Source of the DNA: Variovorax sp. EL159
GTDB taxonomy: Bacteria > Pseudomonadota > Gammaproteobacteria > Burkholderiales > Burkholderiaceae_C
Assembly: GCF_900100965.1 (NCBI RefSeq)
Contig: NZ_FMUJ01000003.1
Coordinates: 434,001 to 498,000, forward strand
Direction: 5' to 3'
DNA length: 64,000 nt
The notes under the pieces were generated by a model that was not told the DNA's origin, made no database searches, and worked only from the letters and a program-made list of their open reading frames with translations. A program made the position numbers and the translations under genes. This document shows, piece after piece, positions 34,748-43,131 of this stretch (positions are counted from its first letter, which is position 1; the number at the start of each line of letters is the position of its first letter).

Positions 34748-35764
34748 TCAGATCAGCTTGACCAACTGCTTGCCGAAATTCTTGCCCTTGAGCAAACCCA
34801 GGAAGGCTTCAGGGGCGGACGCGATGCCCTGCGCCACCGACTCGCGCGGCTTGAGCTTGCCTGTGGCCACCAGCGTGCCCAGCTCGGTCAGCGCCTCGGG
34901 CCACACTTCCATGTGCTCGCTGACGATGAAGCCTTCGATCTTCATGCGGTTGATGAGGATCAGCGCCGGGTTGGCGAGCGGCAGCGGCTGGCCGTCGTAG
35001 CCCGCGATCATTCCGCACAGCGCCACGCGTGCGAAGGCGTTGGCGCGCAGCAGCACGGCGTCGAAGATGTAGCCGCCGACGTTTTCGAAATAGCCGTCGA
35101 TGCCCTTCGGGCAGGCTTCCTTGAGCGCGGCGCTCATGCTCTTCACGTCGGGGTGCAGGCGGTAGTCGATGCAGGCGTCGAAGCCGAGTTCGTCGGTCAC
35201 GTACTTGCACTTGTCCGCGCCGCCGGCAATGCCGACCACGCGGCAACCGCGCGCCTTGGCCAGCGCACCGAAGGCACTGCCGACCGCGCCGCTGGCGGCC
35301 GTGATGACCACGGTTTCACCGGCCTTGGGCGCAATGATCTTCACGAGGCCGTACCAGGCCGTGACGCCCGGCATGCCGACCGCGCCGAGGTAGTGCGACA
35401 GCGCCACGTGCGTGGTGTCGACCTTCTTCAGCGCGCCGGGCTGCGAGGCGTCGACCACGCTGTATTCCTGCCAGCCGCCGAAGCCGACGACCTTGTCGCC
35501 GACCGCGTACTTGGGGTGCTTGCTCTCGACCACTTCGCCCACGGTGCCGCCCTGCATCACGGCGCCGAGCGGCTGCGGTTGCGCGTAGCTCTTGGCGTCG
35601 TTCATGCGGCCGCGCATGTACGGATCAAGGCTCATGTAGTGGTGGCGCACCAGGACCTGGTTGTCCTTCAGTGCGGGCGTTTCGGCGGTCACCAGCTTGA
35701 AGTTGCTGGCAACGGCTTCGCCCTCGGGGCGGTTGTCGAGATGGATCTGTTGGTTCGTGGGCAT
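34748..35764 (-). CDS. NADP-dependent medium-chain reductase (YncB/leukotriene B4 dehydrogenase-like)
   Basis: 338 aa. YMSLDPYMRGRMNDAKSY is the family opening, VITAASGAVGSAFGALAKARGCRVVGIAGG the NADP-binding loop, and IDGYFENVGGYIFDAVL the substrate region. It lacks zinc ligands, as in other zinc-independent medium-chain alkenal/one oxidoreductases. It reduces alpha,beta-unsaturated ketones or aldehydes with NADPH. Starts 22 nt from the thioesterase gene and precedes aidB by 41 nt. Confidence 0.9.
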   Translation of the reverse strand: MPTNQQIHLDNRPEGEAVASNFKLVTAETPALKDNQVLVRHHYMSLDPYMRGRMNDAKSYAQPQPLGAVMQGGTVGEVVESKHPKYAVGDKVVGFGGWQEYSVVDASQPGALKKVDTTHVALSHYLGAVGMPGVTAWYGLVKIIAPKAGETVVITAASGAVGSAFGALAKARGCRVVGIAGGADKCKYVTDELGFDACIDYRLHPDVKSMSAALKEACPKGIDGYFENVGGYIFDAVLLRANAFARVALCGMIAGYDGQPLPLANPALILINRMKIEGFIVSEHMEVWPEALTELGTLVATGKLKPRESVAQGIASAPEAFLGLLKGKNFGKQLVKLI

Positions 35765-35786
35765 GGATATCTCCGGAGAAATCTGG

Positions 35787-36251
35787 TCAATCGGTGGAAG
35801 GCGGACGCATCTCGTTGACGCTGGTGGGGCCGGTAGGCAGCCGGCGCTTCACGTACTTGAAGGTGCCGGTGGCATGGGCACACACGCGCTCGTGTTCGTC
35901 GTAGATCTTGGCTTCGGTAAAAGCCAGCGTGGCGGTGCGGTGGATCAGCGTGCCGCGCGCATGCAGCGGGCCGACCGAAGGCTGCATGAAGCTGGTCTTC
36001 ATCTCGATGGTGACGACGCCGGTTTCGGGCGCGACGCTGCGCGCGGCCGCGGCCATGGTGATGTCGAGCAGCGTCATGCAGGCGCCGCCGTGAGTCACGT
36101 CGAAGGTGTTCAGGTGTTCGGGCTTGGCGGTGTAGACGATCTCGGACTCGCCGTTCTCGAACTTCGTGAGCTCGAAGCCCAGGTGGCGGGCGAACGGAAT
36201 CTGGCTCGTGTACGAGCGGATGTTGATGTCGCTGGAATCGGGGGAAGACAT
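35787..36251 (-). CDS. PaaI-type hot-dog thioesterase
   Basis: 154 aa. The hot-dog fold motif FDVTHGGACMTLLDITMAAAARSV contains the catalytic HGG and Asp. ETGVVTIEMKTSFMQPSVGPLHARG follows the central strand order. Hydrolyses an acyl-CoA thioester. ATG 36251 (MSSPDSSDIN) starts the conserved part; longer in-frame reading enters unstructured intergenic sequence. First gene of the sub-block thioesterase-MDR-aidB; repeat copies C and D lie upstream. Confidence 0.9.
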   Translation of the reverse strand: MSSPDSSDINIRSYTSQIPFARHLGFELTKFENGESEIVYTAKPEHLNTFDVTHGGACMTLLDITMAAAARSVAPETGVVTIEMKTSFMQPSVGPLHARGTLIHRTATLAFTEAKIYDEHERVCAHATGTFKYVKRRLPTGPTSVNEMRPPSTD

Positions 36252-36344
36252 CTTGGTTCTTACTCTGACTTGTTGGGTTGCTGGGTGTTTGTGTTTTGTT
36301 CGGCTGGCTTTTTCCGGGCGCTGCTCGGGTTCATTCAGGGCGAG

Positions 36345-36438
36345 TGCGAATGACACCGGGTACTCCCCTCCGCGAATGTCCCCCGGGGCTGCGCCCCTCC
36401 TCCTTTATTTCGCTGCGGGGAGCACCCGATGCCATTCG
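36345..36438 (+). repeat. Structured intergenic element, copy C
   Basis: Outer arms GTGCGAATG (36344-36352) and CATTCGCAC (36432-36440) are perfect. Inner arms CGGGTACTCCCC (36357-36368) and GGGGAGCACCCG (36417-36428) pair at 11 of 12 positions with one A-C opposition. The core (36372-36413) starts GCGAATGTCCCCC. Its inner hairpin is GGGGC-TGC-GCCCC, where copies A and B have GGCC-TGC-GGCC. The second module continues to about 36475 (ATCGCCGATCAACGACCGC). Confidence 0.85.
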
Positions 36439-36500
36439 CACAGGGCACGCTGCGGGTATATCGCCGATCAACGACCGCTGCGTGCAACGCTCACGCCGAT

Positions 36501-36579
36501 GGTGTGCTCCCCGCAGCGAAACAAAGGAGGAGGGGCGGTAGCCCGAAGGCCGGGGGACATTCGCGGAGGGGAGTACGCC
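36501..36579 (-). repeat. Structured intergenic element, copy D (inverted)
   Basis: Same element on the opposite strand, 60-70 nt after copy C, making a large inverted pair. Arms GGTGTGCTCCCC (36501-36512) and GGGGAGTACGCC (36568-36579) pair throughout if two G-T pairs are allowed. The core (36516-36564) has an enlarged inner hairpin region. Copies C and D fill most of the 377-nt gap 36252-36628, in which no gene is credible. Confidence 0.83.
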
Positions 36580-36628
36580 GTCGGCGTGAGCGCCGTCCTG
36601 AACAGCATGCCCGGCCTATCGAAAAAAT

Positions 36629-37423
36629 CTAGGCGCCGAGCACCACGCTGACACCGCCATCGACGGCAACCCACTGCCCCGTGATGTGCTTGCCGGCATC
36701 GCTCGCGTACAGCAGCGTGATGCCCTTCAGGTCTTCCTCGTCGCCCAGGCGGCCCAACGGCGCGGCTGCGGCCATGTTGTCCTCGCCCAGCGACTTGATC
36801 AGCCCCGCCGCCATCTTCGTCATGAAGAAGCCCGGGCAGATCGCATTCACGTTGATGCCGTACTTGCCCCATTCAGCCGCCAGCGTCTTCGTGAAGCCGA
36901 TCACCGCCGTCTTCGAGGTGTTGTAGGCCAGCGTCTGCATGCCCGGGCCGTTGCCGTTCAGGCCCGCGATCGAGGCGATGTTGATGATGCGGCCCGTCTT
37001 CTTCGGGATCATGTAGCCCTTGGCGATCTGCTGCGACAGGATGAAATAGCCTCGCACGTTGAGGTTCATCACCTTGTCCCAGGCCTCGACCGGGTGGTTC
37101 TCGGCGGGTGCGCCCCAACTGGCGCCGGCGTTGTTGATGAGGATGTCGACCGCGCCCATGCGCTCCAGCGTTTCGTCGGCCAGGCGGCGGGTGTCTTCTT
37201 CCCTCGAGCAGTCGGCGGCGATCCAGCGCGCGTCGATGCCGGCGGCTTGCAGCTCGGCGGCGGCCTGCTCCAGGTCGTCGGCCTTGCGCGAACTCAGCAT
37301 GATCTTCGCGCCGGCTTCGCCGAGTGCATGGGCCATCTGCAGGCCCAGGCCGCGCGAGCCGCCGGTGATGAGGGCGGTCTTGCCCGTGAGGTCGAAGAGT
37401 TTTTGAACGGTACGGGGGGTCAT
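36629..37423 (-). CDS. Short-chain dehydrogenase/reductase, FabG-like
   Basis: 264-aa classical SDR. TGGSRGLG loop with SSRK after the second strand (NADP preference), NNAGASWG, IINIASIAGLNGNGPGMQTLAYNTSKTAV with catalytic Tyr/Lys, and the C-terminal ITGQWVAVDGGVSVVLGA dimer end. Probably a 3-oxoacyl or 3-hydroxyacyl reductase or dehydrogenase given the surroundings. GGAGA ahead of ATG 37423. Followed on the same strand by repeat copies D and C. Confidence 0.92.
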   Translation of the reverse strand: MTPRTVQKLFDLTGKTALITGGSRGLGLQMAHALGEAGAKIMLSSRKADDLEQAAAELQAAGIDARWIAADCSREEDTRRLADETLERMGAVDILINNAGASWGAPAENHPVEAWDKVMNLNVRGYFILSQQIAKGYMIPKKTGRIINIASIAGLNGNGPGMQTLAYNTSKTAVIGFTKTLAAEWGKYGINVNAICPGFFMTKMAAGLIKSLGEDNMAAAAPLGRLGDEEDLKGITLLYASDAGKHITGQWVAVDGGVSVVLGA

Positions 37424-37458
37424 GGAATGTCTCCGGTGTGGAAGGTCGTCTGTCTGGC

Positions 37459-37761
37459 TCAGATCACGTAGTCCATGCATTGGCGGGCTTCACGCACCGC
37501 GCCAATGAAGGGCTTCAGCGCCACGTGCTGCGGATGGTCCGCATAGGCCGCGAGCGCGGCGGCGTCGGTGAACTCCGAATTGAGGATCAGGTCGTAGGTC
37601 GCTTCAAGCCCTGGCTGGGCGATCACCACCTCGAACAGGCGCGTGCCGGGCGACAGCTTGGCGCAGGCGTCGAGCAGCGCCTTGGCCTTCAGCAGGTTGG
37701 TCGCCTTGTCGGCGCCCTCTGCGTGCTCCTTGAACTTCCACATCACGATGTGCTTGAGCAT
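37459..37761 (-). CDS. Dabb-domain (stress-responsive A/B barrel) protein
   Basis: 100-aa single-domain ferredoxin-like barrel. LKHIVMWKFKEHAEG at the start and FEVVIAQPGLEATYDLILNSEFTDAAALAAYADHPQHVALKPFI match the Dabb fold, with the HPQH motif near the end. Dimeric proteins of this fold include polyketide and olivetolic-acid type cyclases, but most bacterial ones lack a known function. Same strand and close spacing to the SDR (35 nt) and the membrane protein (34 nt). Confidence 0.88.
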   Translation of the reverse strand: MLKHIVMWKFKEHAEGADKATNLLKAKALLDACAKLSPGTRLFEVVIAQPGLEATYDLILNSEFTDAAALAAYADHPQHVALKPFIGAVREARQCMDYVI

Positions 37762-37795
37762 GGCGGTCCTTTGCGTTGCTTGCTGGATGGGTGGG

Positions 37796-38044
37796 TTACT
37801 TGTCGTTGAGCCGCGAGCGCACGTAGATGAGCACGAAGCCCACCAGCGTCACCAACCCGCCGGGCACCGCCATCGACCAGCCCAGTGCGGCATCGGTGCG
37901 ACCGGTGGAAATCCCCAGGATCACGAGAAACAGCCCGCCGTAGATCAGGATCCAGATCCACTTCTCCAGCCGGGCATGCGGCTTGGGTGGCTTGACGGGG
38001 GTGTTGTTGTTGTTGCTGGGGTTCGGCGGATTGGTAGTGGCCAT
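37796..38044 (-). CDS. Small two-helix membrane protein (82 aa)
   Basis: Pro/Asn-rich cytoplasmic N-terminus (NPPNPSNNNNTPVKPPKPH), then WIWILIYGGLFLVILGIS and GWSMAVPGGLVTLVGFVLIYV as two membrane segments, with a short charged tail. I know no function. The start overlaps the acyl-CoA dehydrogenase stop by one base (TGATG), so the two are translated together. Confidence 0.8.
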   Translation of the reverse strand: MATTNPPNPSNNNNTPVKPPKPHARLEKWIWILIYGGLFLVILGISTGRTDAALGWSMAVPGGLVTLVGFVLIYVRSRLNDK

Positions 38045-39897
38045 CAGAAGGCGTCCTCGGGCAAAGCTGTACAGGTCGGGTCGCGGCTTTCGACCACGTT
38101 GAGCCATGCGCCGATTTTCGGCAGCTCGTAGTGGAAGAAATAGTCCGTGGCACCGATCTTGCCAGCTGTTACCGCCCTCGCCTTTTCGCTGTCGATCTCC
38201 AGGGCGCGCTGCGCCACGTCGAGCCAGATCCAGGCCAGCACCGTGTGGCCGAAAGCCTGCATGTACGGCACGGCGTTGGCCAGGGCGTCGGCCGGGTCGC
38301 CGGTGGACCATGCGGCCTCGGTGGCGCTGCCGATGCGCTGCAGCGCGGCGCCCAGCGCCTTGGCGTTGGCCGCAAGCGCCGGCACCTTGGCCGCGCGGGC
38401 GATGGTGTCGGTGATGCGGCCGGCCAGCAACTGCAGGCCCCGGCCCTTTTCCATCAGCACCTTGCGGCCCAGCAGGTCGGCCGCCTGGATGCCGTGCGTG
38501 CCCTCGTGGATCATGTTCAGGCGGTTGTCGCGCCAGTACTGCTCCACCGGAAAGTCGCGCGTGTAGCCGTAGCCGCCGTGCACCTGGATGGCCAGCGAGT
38601 TGGCTTCCAGGCACCACTCGCTCGGCCAGCTCTTGGCAATGGGCGTGAGCACTTCGAGCAGCAAGCGCGCGTCGTCGGCAGCCTGCGCGTCGCCGGTCTT
38701 CTGTTCGTCGACCAGCCGGGCGCAGTACAGCTCCAGCGCCAATGCGCCTTCGCAATACGCCTTCTGCGCGAGCAGCATGCGGCGCACATCGGCGTGCTCG
38801 ATGATGCGGACCTGCGGCGCGGCCGAGTCCTTGACGACGGCTGTGCCTGCGGCTTCCGGCTTCTTCACCAGCCGGCCTTGCGGGCGGCTCTTGGCGTATT
38901 CGAGCGAGGCGTGGTAGCCCGCCATGCCGAGCATGGTGGCGGCGGTGCCGACGCCGATGCGCGCCTCGTTCATCATGTGGAACATGCAGTGCAGGCCCTT
39001 GCCGGGCGCGCCGACCAGATAGCCCACCGCCCCCGCCTTGCCATCGACCGGGTACTTGCCCTCGCCGAAGTTCAGCAGCGTGTTGGTGGTGCCGCGCCAG
39101 CCCAGCTTGTGGTTCAGGCCCGCGAGCGCCACGTCGTTGCGCTCACCGGTGAGCTGGCCCTTCGTGTCCACCATGCGCTTGGGCACGATGAAGAGCGAGA
39201 TGCCGCGCGTGCCGGGCACCAGCTTGCCGTTTTCATCCGGGATCTTGGCCAGCACGATGTGCACGATGTTCTCGGTCAGCTCGTGGTCGCCCGACGAGAT
39301 CCACATCTTGTTGCCCGTGAGCCGATAGCGCGGGCCCAGCGGATCGTTCTGGAAATCGGCGCCGTCGGGCACGGCGCGCGTGGCCACGTCGCTCAGCGAC
39401 GAGCCGGCCTGCGGCTCCGACAGGCACATGGTGCCGGCCCAGCGGCCCGAAAACTCGTTCTTGGCGAACACCTCTTTCTGCATCTCGGTGCCATGCACCA
39501 TCAGCAGGTTGGCGTTGCCGCTCGTGAGCATGTTCGAGCCGATGCTCACCGAGGCCATCGCGAAGAAGCTGTTGGCGGCGGCCGAGAGCGTGTACGGCAG
39601 CTGCATGCCACCGATGTCGTAGTCTTGCGCGGCGCTCATCATTCCCGACTCGACGAAGGCCTTGTGCGCGTCGTGCGTGGCCTTCGGCAAGACGACCTTC
39701 TCGCCGTCGAAATGCGGCTCCTGGGTGTCGACCGTGCGATTGAACGGCGCGTACTTCTCGCGCGCAATGCGCTCGCAGGTGTCGAGCACCGCATCGAAAG
39801 TCTCGCGCGAGTGGTCGGCAAAGCGTTCGCGCTGGTTGAGCGACTCGGCATCGAGCCAGTCGTAGAGCAGAAAGTCGAGGGTGGAACGCAGGCTCAT
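38044..39897 (-). CDS. Acyl-CoA dehydrogenase, DmdC/FadE-like with extended C-terminus
   Basis: 617 aa, longer than the usual 380-400, as in the 3-methylmercaptopropionyl-CoA dehydrogenase-like branch with an extra C-terminal domain. Motifs: MCLSEPQAGSSLSDVATRA, GNKMWISSGDHELTENIVHIVLA, QVHGGYGYTRDFPVEQYWRD and HEGTHGIQAADLLGRK, whose Glu is the expected base. It introduces the 2,3 double bond into an acyl-CoA, passing electrons to ETF. No ETF genes are in the window. It heads the sub-block to the small membrane protein and SDR. Confidence 0.92.
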   Translation of the reverse strand: MSLRSTLDFLLYDWLDAESLNQRERFADHSRETFDAVLDTCERIAREKYAPFNRTVDTQEPHFDGEKVVLPKATHDAHKAFVESGMMSAAQDYDIGGMQLPYTLSAAANSFFAMASVSIGSNMLTSGNANLLMVHGTEMQKEVFAKNEFSGRWAGTMCLSEPQAGSSLSDVATRAVPDGADFQNDPLGPRYRLTGNKMWISSGDHELTENIVHIVLAKIPDENGKLVPGTRGISLFIVPKRMVDTKGQLTGERNDVALAGLNHKLGWRGTTNTLLNFGEGKYPVDGKAGAVGYLVGAPGKGLHCMFHMMNEARIGVGTAATMLGMAGYHASLEYAKSRPQGRLVKKPEAAGTAVVKDSAAPQVRIIEHADVRRMLLAQKAYCEGALALELYCARLVDEQKTGDAQAADDARLLLEVLTPIAKSWPSEWCLEANSLAIQVHGGYGYTRDFPVEQYWRDNRLNMIHEGTHGIQAADLLGRKVLMEKGRGLQLLAGRITDTIARAAKVPALAANAKALGAALQRIGSATEAAWSTGDPADALANAVPYMQAFGHTVLAWIWLDVAQRALEIDSEKARAVTAGKIGATDYFFHYELPKIGAWLNVVESRDPTCTALPEDAF

Positions 39898-39950
39898 GAT
39901 GATGTCGATTTCTTCGAGAGGGTTCTGTCTGCCGCCGCCTGGCGGCCAAT

Positions 39951-40406
39951 CTATCGCTCCGGCAGCTTCGCGATGGTGCCCTGCGCAAGCGCGCAGAGCT
40001 TTTCAATGCCGTCCTTCACCACGAACACCTCGCAGGTGCAGACGGCCTGCGAGCTGCCCGAATGGACCGTCCGGGCGCGCGCGACCAGCCGCTCGCCGAG
40101 GGCGGGCCGCACGTAGTTGATCTTGAATTCGGAAGTCACCACCGGCACGCGCAATGCGCTGCCGCCGGCGAAGGTCAGTGCGTTGTCGGCCATGTAGCTG
40201 ACGATTCCGCCATGGGCGAAACCGTTCTGCTGCTTCAGCTGCGCGGAAAGCGGCAACTGGATCTCGGCATGGCCCGGCGACAGCGCATGAAGCTCTGCGC
40301 CGATCAGCACGCTGAACGGCTGCGCGGCCAGAACGCCGCGCCCGTATGCGAGAACGGCCAGGGCGGCTTCGGGCGAGACCTCCTGGTCGTGGCCCAAGCC
40401 GGCCAT
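39951..40406 (-). CDS. PaaI-type hot-dog thioesterase (second)
   Basis: 151 aa. NGFAHGGIVSYMADNALTFAGGSAL holds the hot-dog helix with HGG and Asp; VTSEFKINYVRPALGERLVARARTV is the conserved strand pair. It begins 2 nt after the thiolase stop with GAGG ahead, so it is in one transcript with the thiolase. Likely releases CoA from dead-end acyl-CoAs. Confidence 0.9.
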   Translation of the reverse strand: MAGLGHDQEVSPEAALAVLAYGRGVLAAQPFSVLIGAELHALSPGHAEIQLPLSAQLKQQNGFAHGGIVSYMADNALTFAGGSALRVPVVTSEFKINYVRPALGERLVARARTVHSGSSQAVCTCEVFVVKDGIEKLCALAQGTIAKLPER

Positions 40407-40408
40407 GA

Positions 40409-41584
40409 TTACAAGACCTCGAAGACGCCCGCGGCGCCCATGCCGCCGCCGATGCACATCGTGACCAGCACCTTCTTGGCGCCACGGCGCTTGCCTTCGA
40501 TGAGCGCGTGGCCCGTCAGGCGCTGGCCGCTCACACCGTAGGGGTGGCCCACGGCGATGGCGCCGCCGTCCACGTTCAGGCGGTCGGCCGGAATGCCGAG
40601 CTTGTCGCGGCAGTAGATCACCTGCACGGCGAAGGCTTCGTTCAGCTCCCACAGGTCGATGTCGTTGACCGTGAGGCCCAGGCGCTTGAGCACCTTGGGA
40701 ATCGCGAAGACCGGGCCGATGCCCATTTCGTCAGGCTCGCAACCGGCCACGGCAAAACCGAGGAAACGGCCGAGCGGCTTCAGGCCCTTCTTCTCGGCGT
40801 ACTTCTCTTCGACCAGCACGCAGGCGCCGCCGCCGTCCGAGAACTGGCTGGCATTGCCGGCCGAGATCAGGCCGCCGGGCAGTGCCGAGCGAATGCCGCT
40901 GATGCCTTCCTTGGTGGTGCCGGCGCGGATGCCTTCATCGTTCTCGATGGTGACTTCCTTGGTGCGCAGGCCCAGCACCGGGTCGGCCACGCCGGCCAGC
41001 ACGGTGATAGGGGCGATCTCGTCCTTGAAGCGGCCGGCTTCCAGCGCGGCGGTGGCCTTCTGCTGGCTGGCTGCGCCGTATTCGTCCATGGCGTCGCGGC
41101 CGATGTTGTAGCGCTTGGCGACCTGCTCGGCCGTCTGCAGCATGTTCCAGTAGATCTCGGGCTTGTGCTTCACGAGCCAGGGGTCGGCCAGCATGTGCTT
41201 GTTGGCTTCGTTCTGCACGCACGAGATGCTCTCGACGCCGCCGGCCACGTACACCTCGCCTTCGCCCGCGATGATGCGTTGGGCGGCGGTGGCGATGGTC
41301 TGCAGGCCCGACGAGCAGAAGCGGTTGATGGTCATGCCCGAGGTGGTGACGGGGCAGCCGGCGCGCAGCGCGATCTGGCGCGCGATGTTGGAGCCGGTGG
41401 CACCTTCGGGCGTGGCGCAACCCATGATGACGTCATCGACTTCGGCGGCTTCGATGCCGGCGCGCGAGATGGCGTGCTGAACGGCATGGCCGCCGAGCGT
41501 GGCGCCGTGCGTCATGTTGAAGGCACCCTTCCAGCTCTTCGCGAGCGGCGTGCGGGCGGTGGAAACAATGACGGCGCTGGTCAT
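40409..41584 (-). CDS. Acetyl-CoA acyltransferase (beta-oxidation thiolase)
   Basis: 391 aa, standard thiolase length. Nucleophile Cys90 in [13 protein letters not shown], the [22 protein letters not shown] segment with the active His, and the second Cys in [13 protein letters not shown]. Cleaves 3-oxoacyl-CoA to acetyl-CoA and a shortened acyl-CoA. It works with the hydratase/dehydrogenase fusion encoded upstream. The M20 peptidase gene interrupts the usual fadB-fadA adjacency. Confidence 0.94.
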   Translation of the reverse strand: MTSAVIVSTARTPLAKSWKGAFNMTHGATLGGHAVQHAISRAGIEAAEVDDVIMGCATPEGATGSNIARQIALRAGCPVTTSGMTINRFCSSGLQTIATAAQRIIAGEGEVYVAGGVESISCVQNEANKHMLADPWLVKHKPEIYWNMLQTAEQVAKRYNIGRDAMDEYGAASQQKATAALEAGRFKDEIAPITVLAGVADPVLGLRTKEVTIENDEGIRAGTTKEGISGIRSALPGGLISAGNASQFSDGGGACVLVEEKYAEKKGLKPLGRFLGFAVAGCEPDEMGIGPVFAIPKVLKRLGLTVNDIDLWELNEAFAVQVIYCRDKLGIPADRLNVDGGAIAVGHPYGVSGQRLTGHALIEGKRRGAKKVLVTMCIGGGMGAAGVFEVL

Positions 41585-41624
41585 GGTGAGGTCCTTTGAA
41601 GATGGAAGGGAAAGAAGGTTGTCG

Positions 41625-43100
41625 TCATGGCGCCGGAGCAGCGTTGGTGTTGCTCAGGAGCTGGTGATAGAAGCCGATCATCTCGCCGTAGTTGGAGACG
41701 GCCAGGCGTTCGTTGTTGCCATGGAAGCGCGCAAGGTCTTCGCCCTTCGCGCGGAACGGCGAGAAGCGGAAGACGGCATCGCTCACGAGGCTGAAATGGC
41801 GCGAGTCGGTGGCGGCGGTCATGAGGCCGGGGGCCACGATGGCATCGGGGAAAGTCTGGCGCACCGCCTGCTGGATCGCGCGGTAGCCGGTGCTGTCGGT
41901 CGACGACACGGGCGACGGCTCTGCGTTGCCGGGGTACTGCTTGATCTTGATGTCGTCGTTGGCCAGCGCCTTGCGCAGGTGTGCCTCGACGCTTGCGATG
42001 GTGTCGCCCGGCAGGATGCGGAAGTTGACGGCGGCCTCGGCGCGACCGGGCAGCACGTTGTCTTTATTGCCGGCGCGCACGATGGTCAGCGCGGTGGTCG
42101 TGCGCAGCATGGCGTTGCTGCTCGGGCTCTTTTCGAGCTGGCCGCGCACCAGTGGCTCGGTGAGCCACAGGTTCGACAGCATCACGCGGTTGATGCCGCT
42201 CATCTCGGGCGCCAGTGCGCCGAACATCTGGCCGGCCACGCCACTGATGCCACCGGGCATGGGGTTGGCTTCGAGCCGTGCCAGCGCCGCGCTCATGCTG
42301 CCGATGGCGCTGTGCTGCGGCGGCATCGACGAGTGGCCGGGCGCGGTGTCGAGCGACAGGAAGAAAGTGCCGTAGCCCTTTTCAGCCAGGCCGATGAGCG
42401 CCGCGGGCTTCGAGAGGCCGGGCAGCACGCCGTCGAGCACCAGCAGGCCTTCGTCGAGCACCCAGTCCAGGCGCACGTTGCGCGACTTGAGCAGTTCGGC
42501 AATCGGCAGCGCACCGCGCAGGCCGCTCACTTCTTCGTCGTCGCCCATCACGAGGTAGACGGTCTGCCTGGGCTTGAAGCCGCTGCCGATGAGAAGCTCG
42601 ATGGCTTCCATCTGCGCGAAGAGATTGCTCTTGTTGTCGAGCGTGCCGCGGCCCCAGATGAAGCCGTCCTTGATCTCGCCACTGAAGGGGTCGACCGTCC
42701 ACGCCTTCTCGGTGCCGGGAGCGATGGGCACCATGTCCTGGTGCGCCATCAGCGCGATCGGCTTGGCGTTCGGATCGGTGCCGGTCCATGTGTAGAGCAG
42801 CGCCTTGTTGCCCACCACTTCCCGCTTCAGGGTGGCGTGGACCTTGGGGAACTGCTGTTCGAGGTAGGCGTGCAGCTTGTCGAACTCGGCCGCGTTGGCG
42901 GCCGGATCGTCCATGCCCGACACCGTGCGGAACGTGATCGCGGTGGACAGCCGCTTGGCGGCTGCCTGCAGGTCGAAGTCCAGCTTGGGTGCGGGCGCCA
43001 CCGCCAGTTGCTGCGATGGCGTGGTCCAGGTCTTGACCGCCACGGCGGCCACCAGCAAGACGATTGCCAGCAGCAGCCCGAGAAAAATGCGTTTCAACAT
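41625..43100 (-). CDS. M20-family metallopeptidase with N-terminal membrane anchor
   Basis: 491 aa. One N-terminal hydrophobic segment ([21 protein letters not shown]) places the enzyme on the outer face of the inner membrane or makes it secreted. Metal ligands: [11 protein letters not shown] (His-x-Asp), GRGTLDNKS (bridging Asp), MGDDEEVSG (Glu-Glu) and the late His in RFHGNNE. Of the carboxypeptidase S/PM20D1 type, which also makes or cleaves N-acyl amino acids. That activity would suit a site amid fatty-acyl genes; this is inference. Confidence 0.9.
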   Translation of the reverse strand: MLKRIFLGLLLAIVLLVAAVAVKTWTTPSQQLAVAPAPKLDFDLQAAAKRLSTAITFRTVSGMDDPAANAAEFDKLHAYLEQQFPKVHATLKREVVGNKALLYTWTGTDPNAKPIALMAHQDMVPIAPGTEKAWTVDPFSGEIKDGFIWGRGTLDNKSNLFAQMEAIELLIGSGFKPRQTVYLVMGDDEEVSGLRGALPIAELLKSRNVRLDWVLDEGLLVLDGVLPGLSKPAALIGLAEKGYGTFFLSLDTAPGHSSMPPQHSAIGSMSAALARLEANPMPGGISGVAGQMFGALAPEMSGINRVMLSNLWLTEPLVRGQLEKSPSSNAMLRTTTALTIVRAGNKDNVLPGRAEAAVNFRILPGDTIASVEAHLRKALANDDIKIKQYPGNAEPSPVSSTDSTGYRAIQQAVRQTFPDAIVAPGLMTAATDSRHFSLVSDAVFRFSPFRAKGEDLARFHGNNERLAVSNYGEMIGFYHQLLSNTNAAPAP

Positions 43101-43131
43101 TGGCGGTCGGTGTCCTGTCTTTGCGTCGGTA

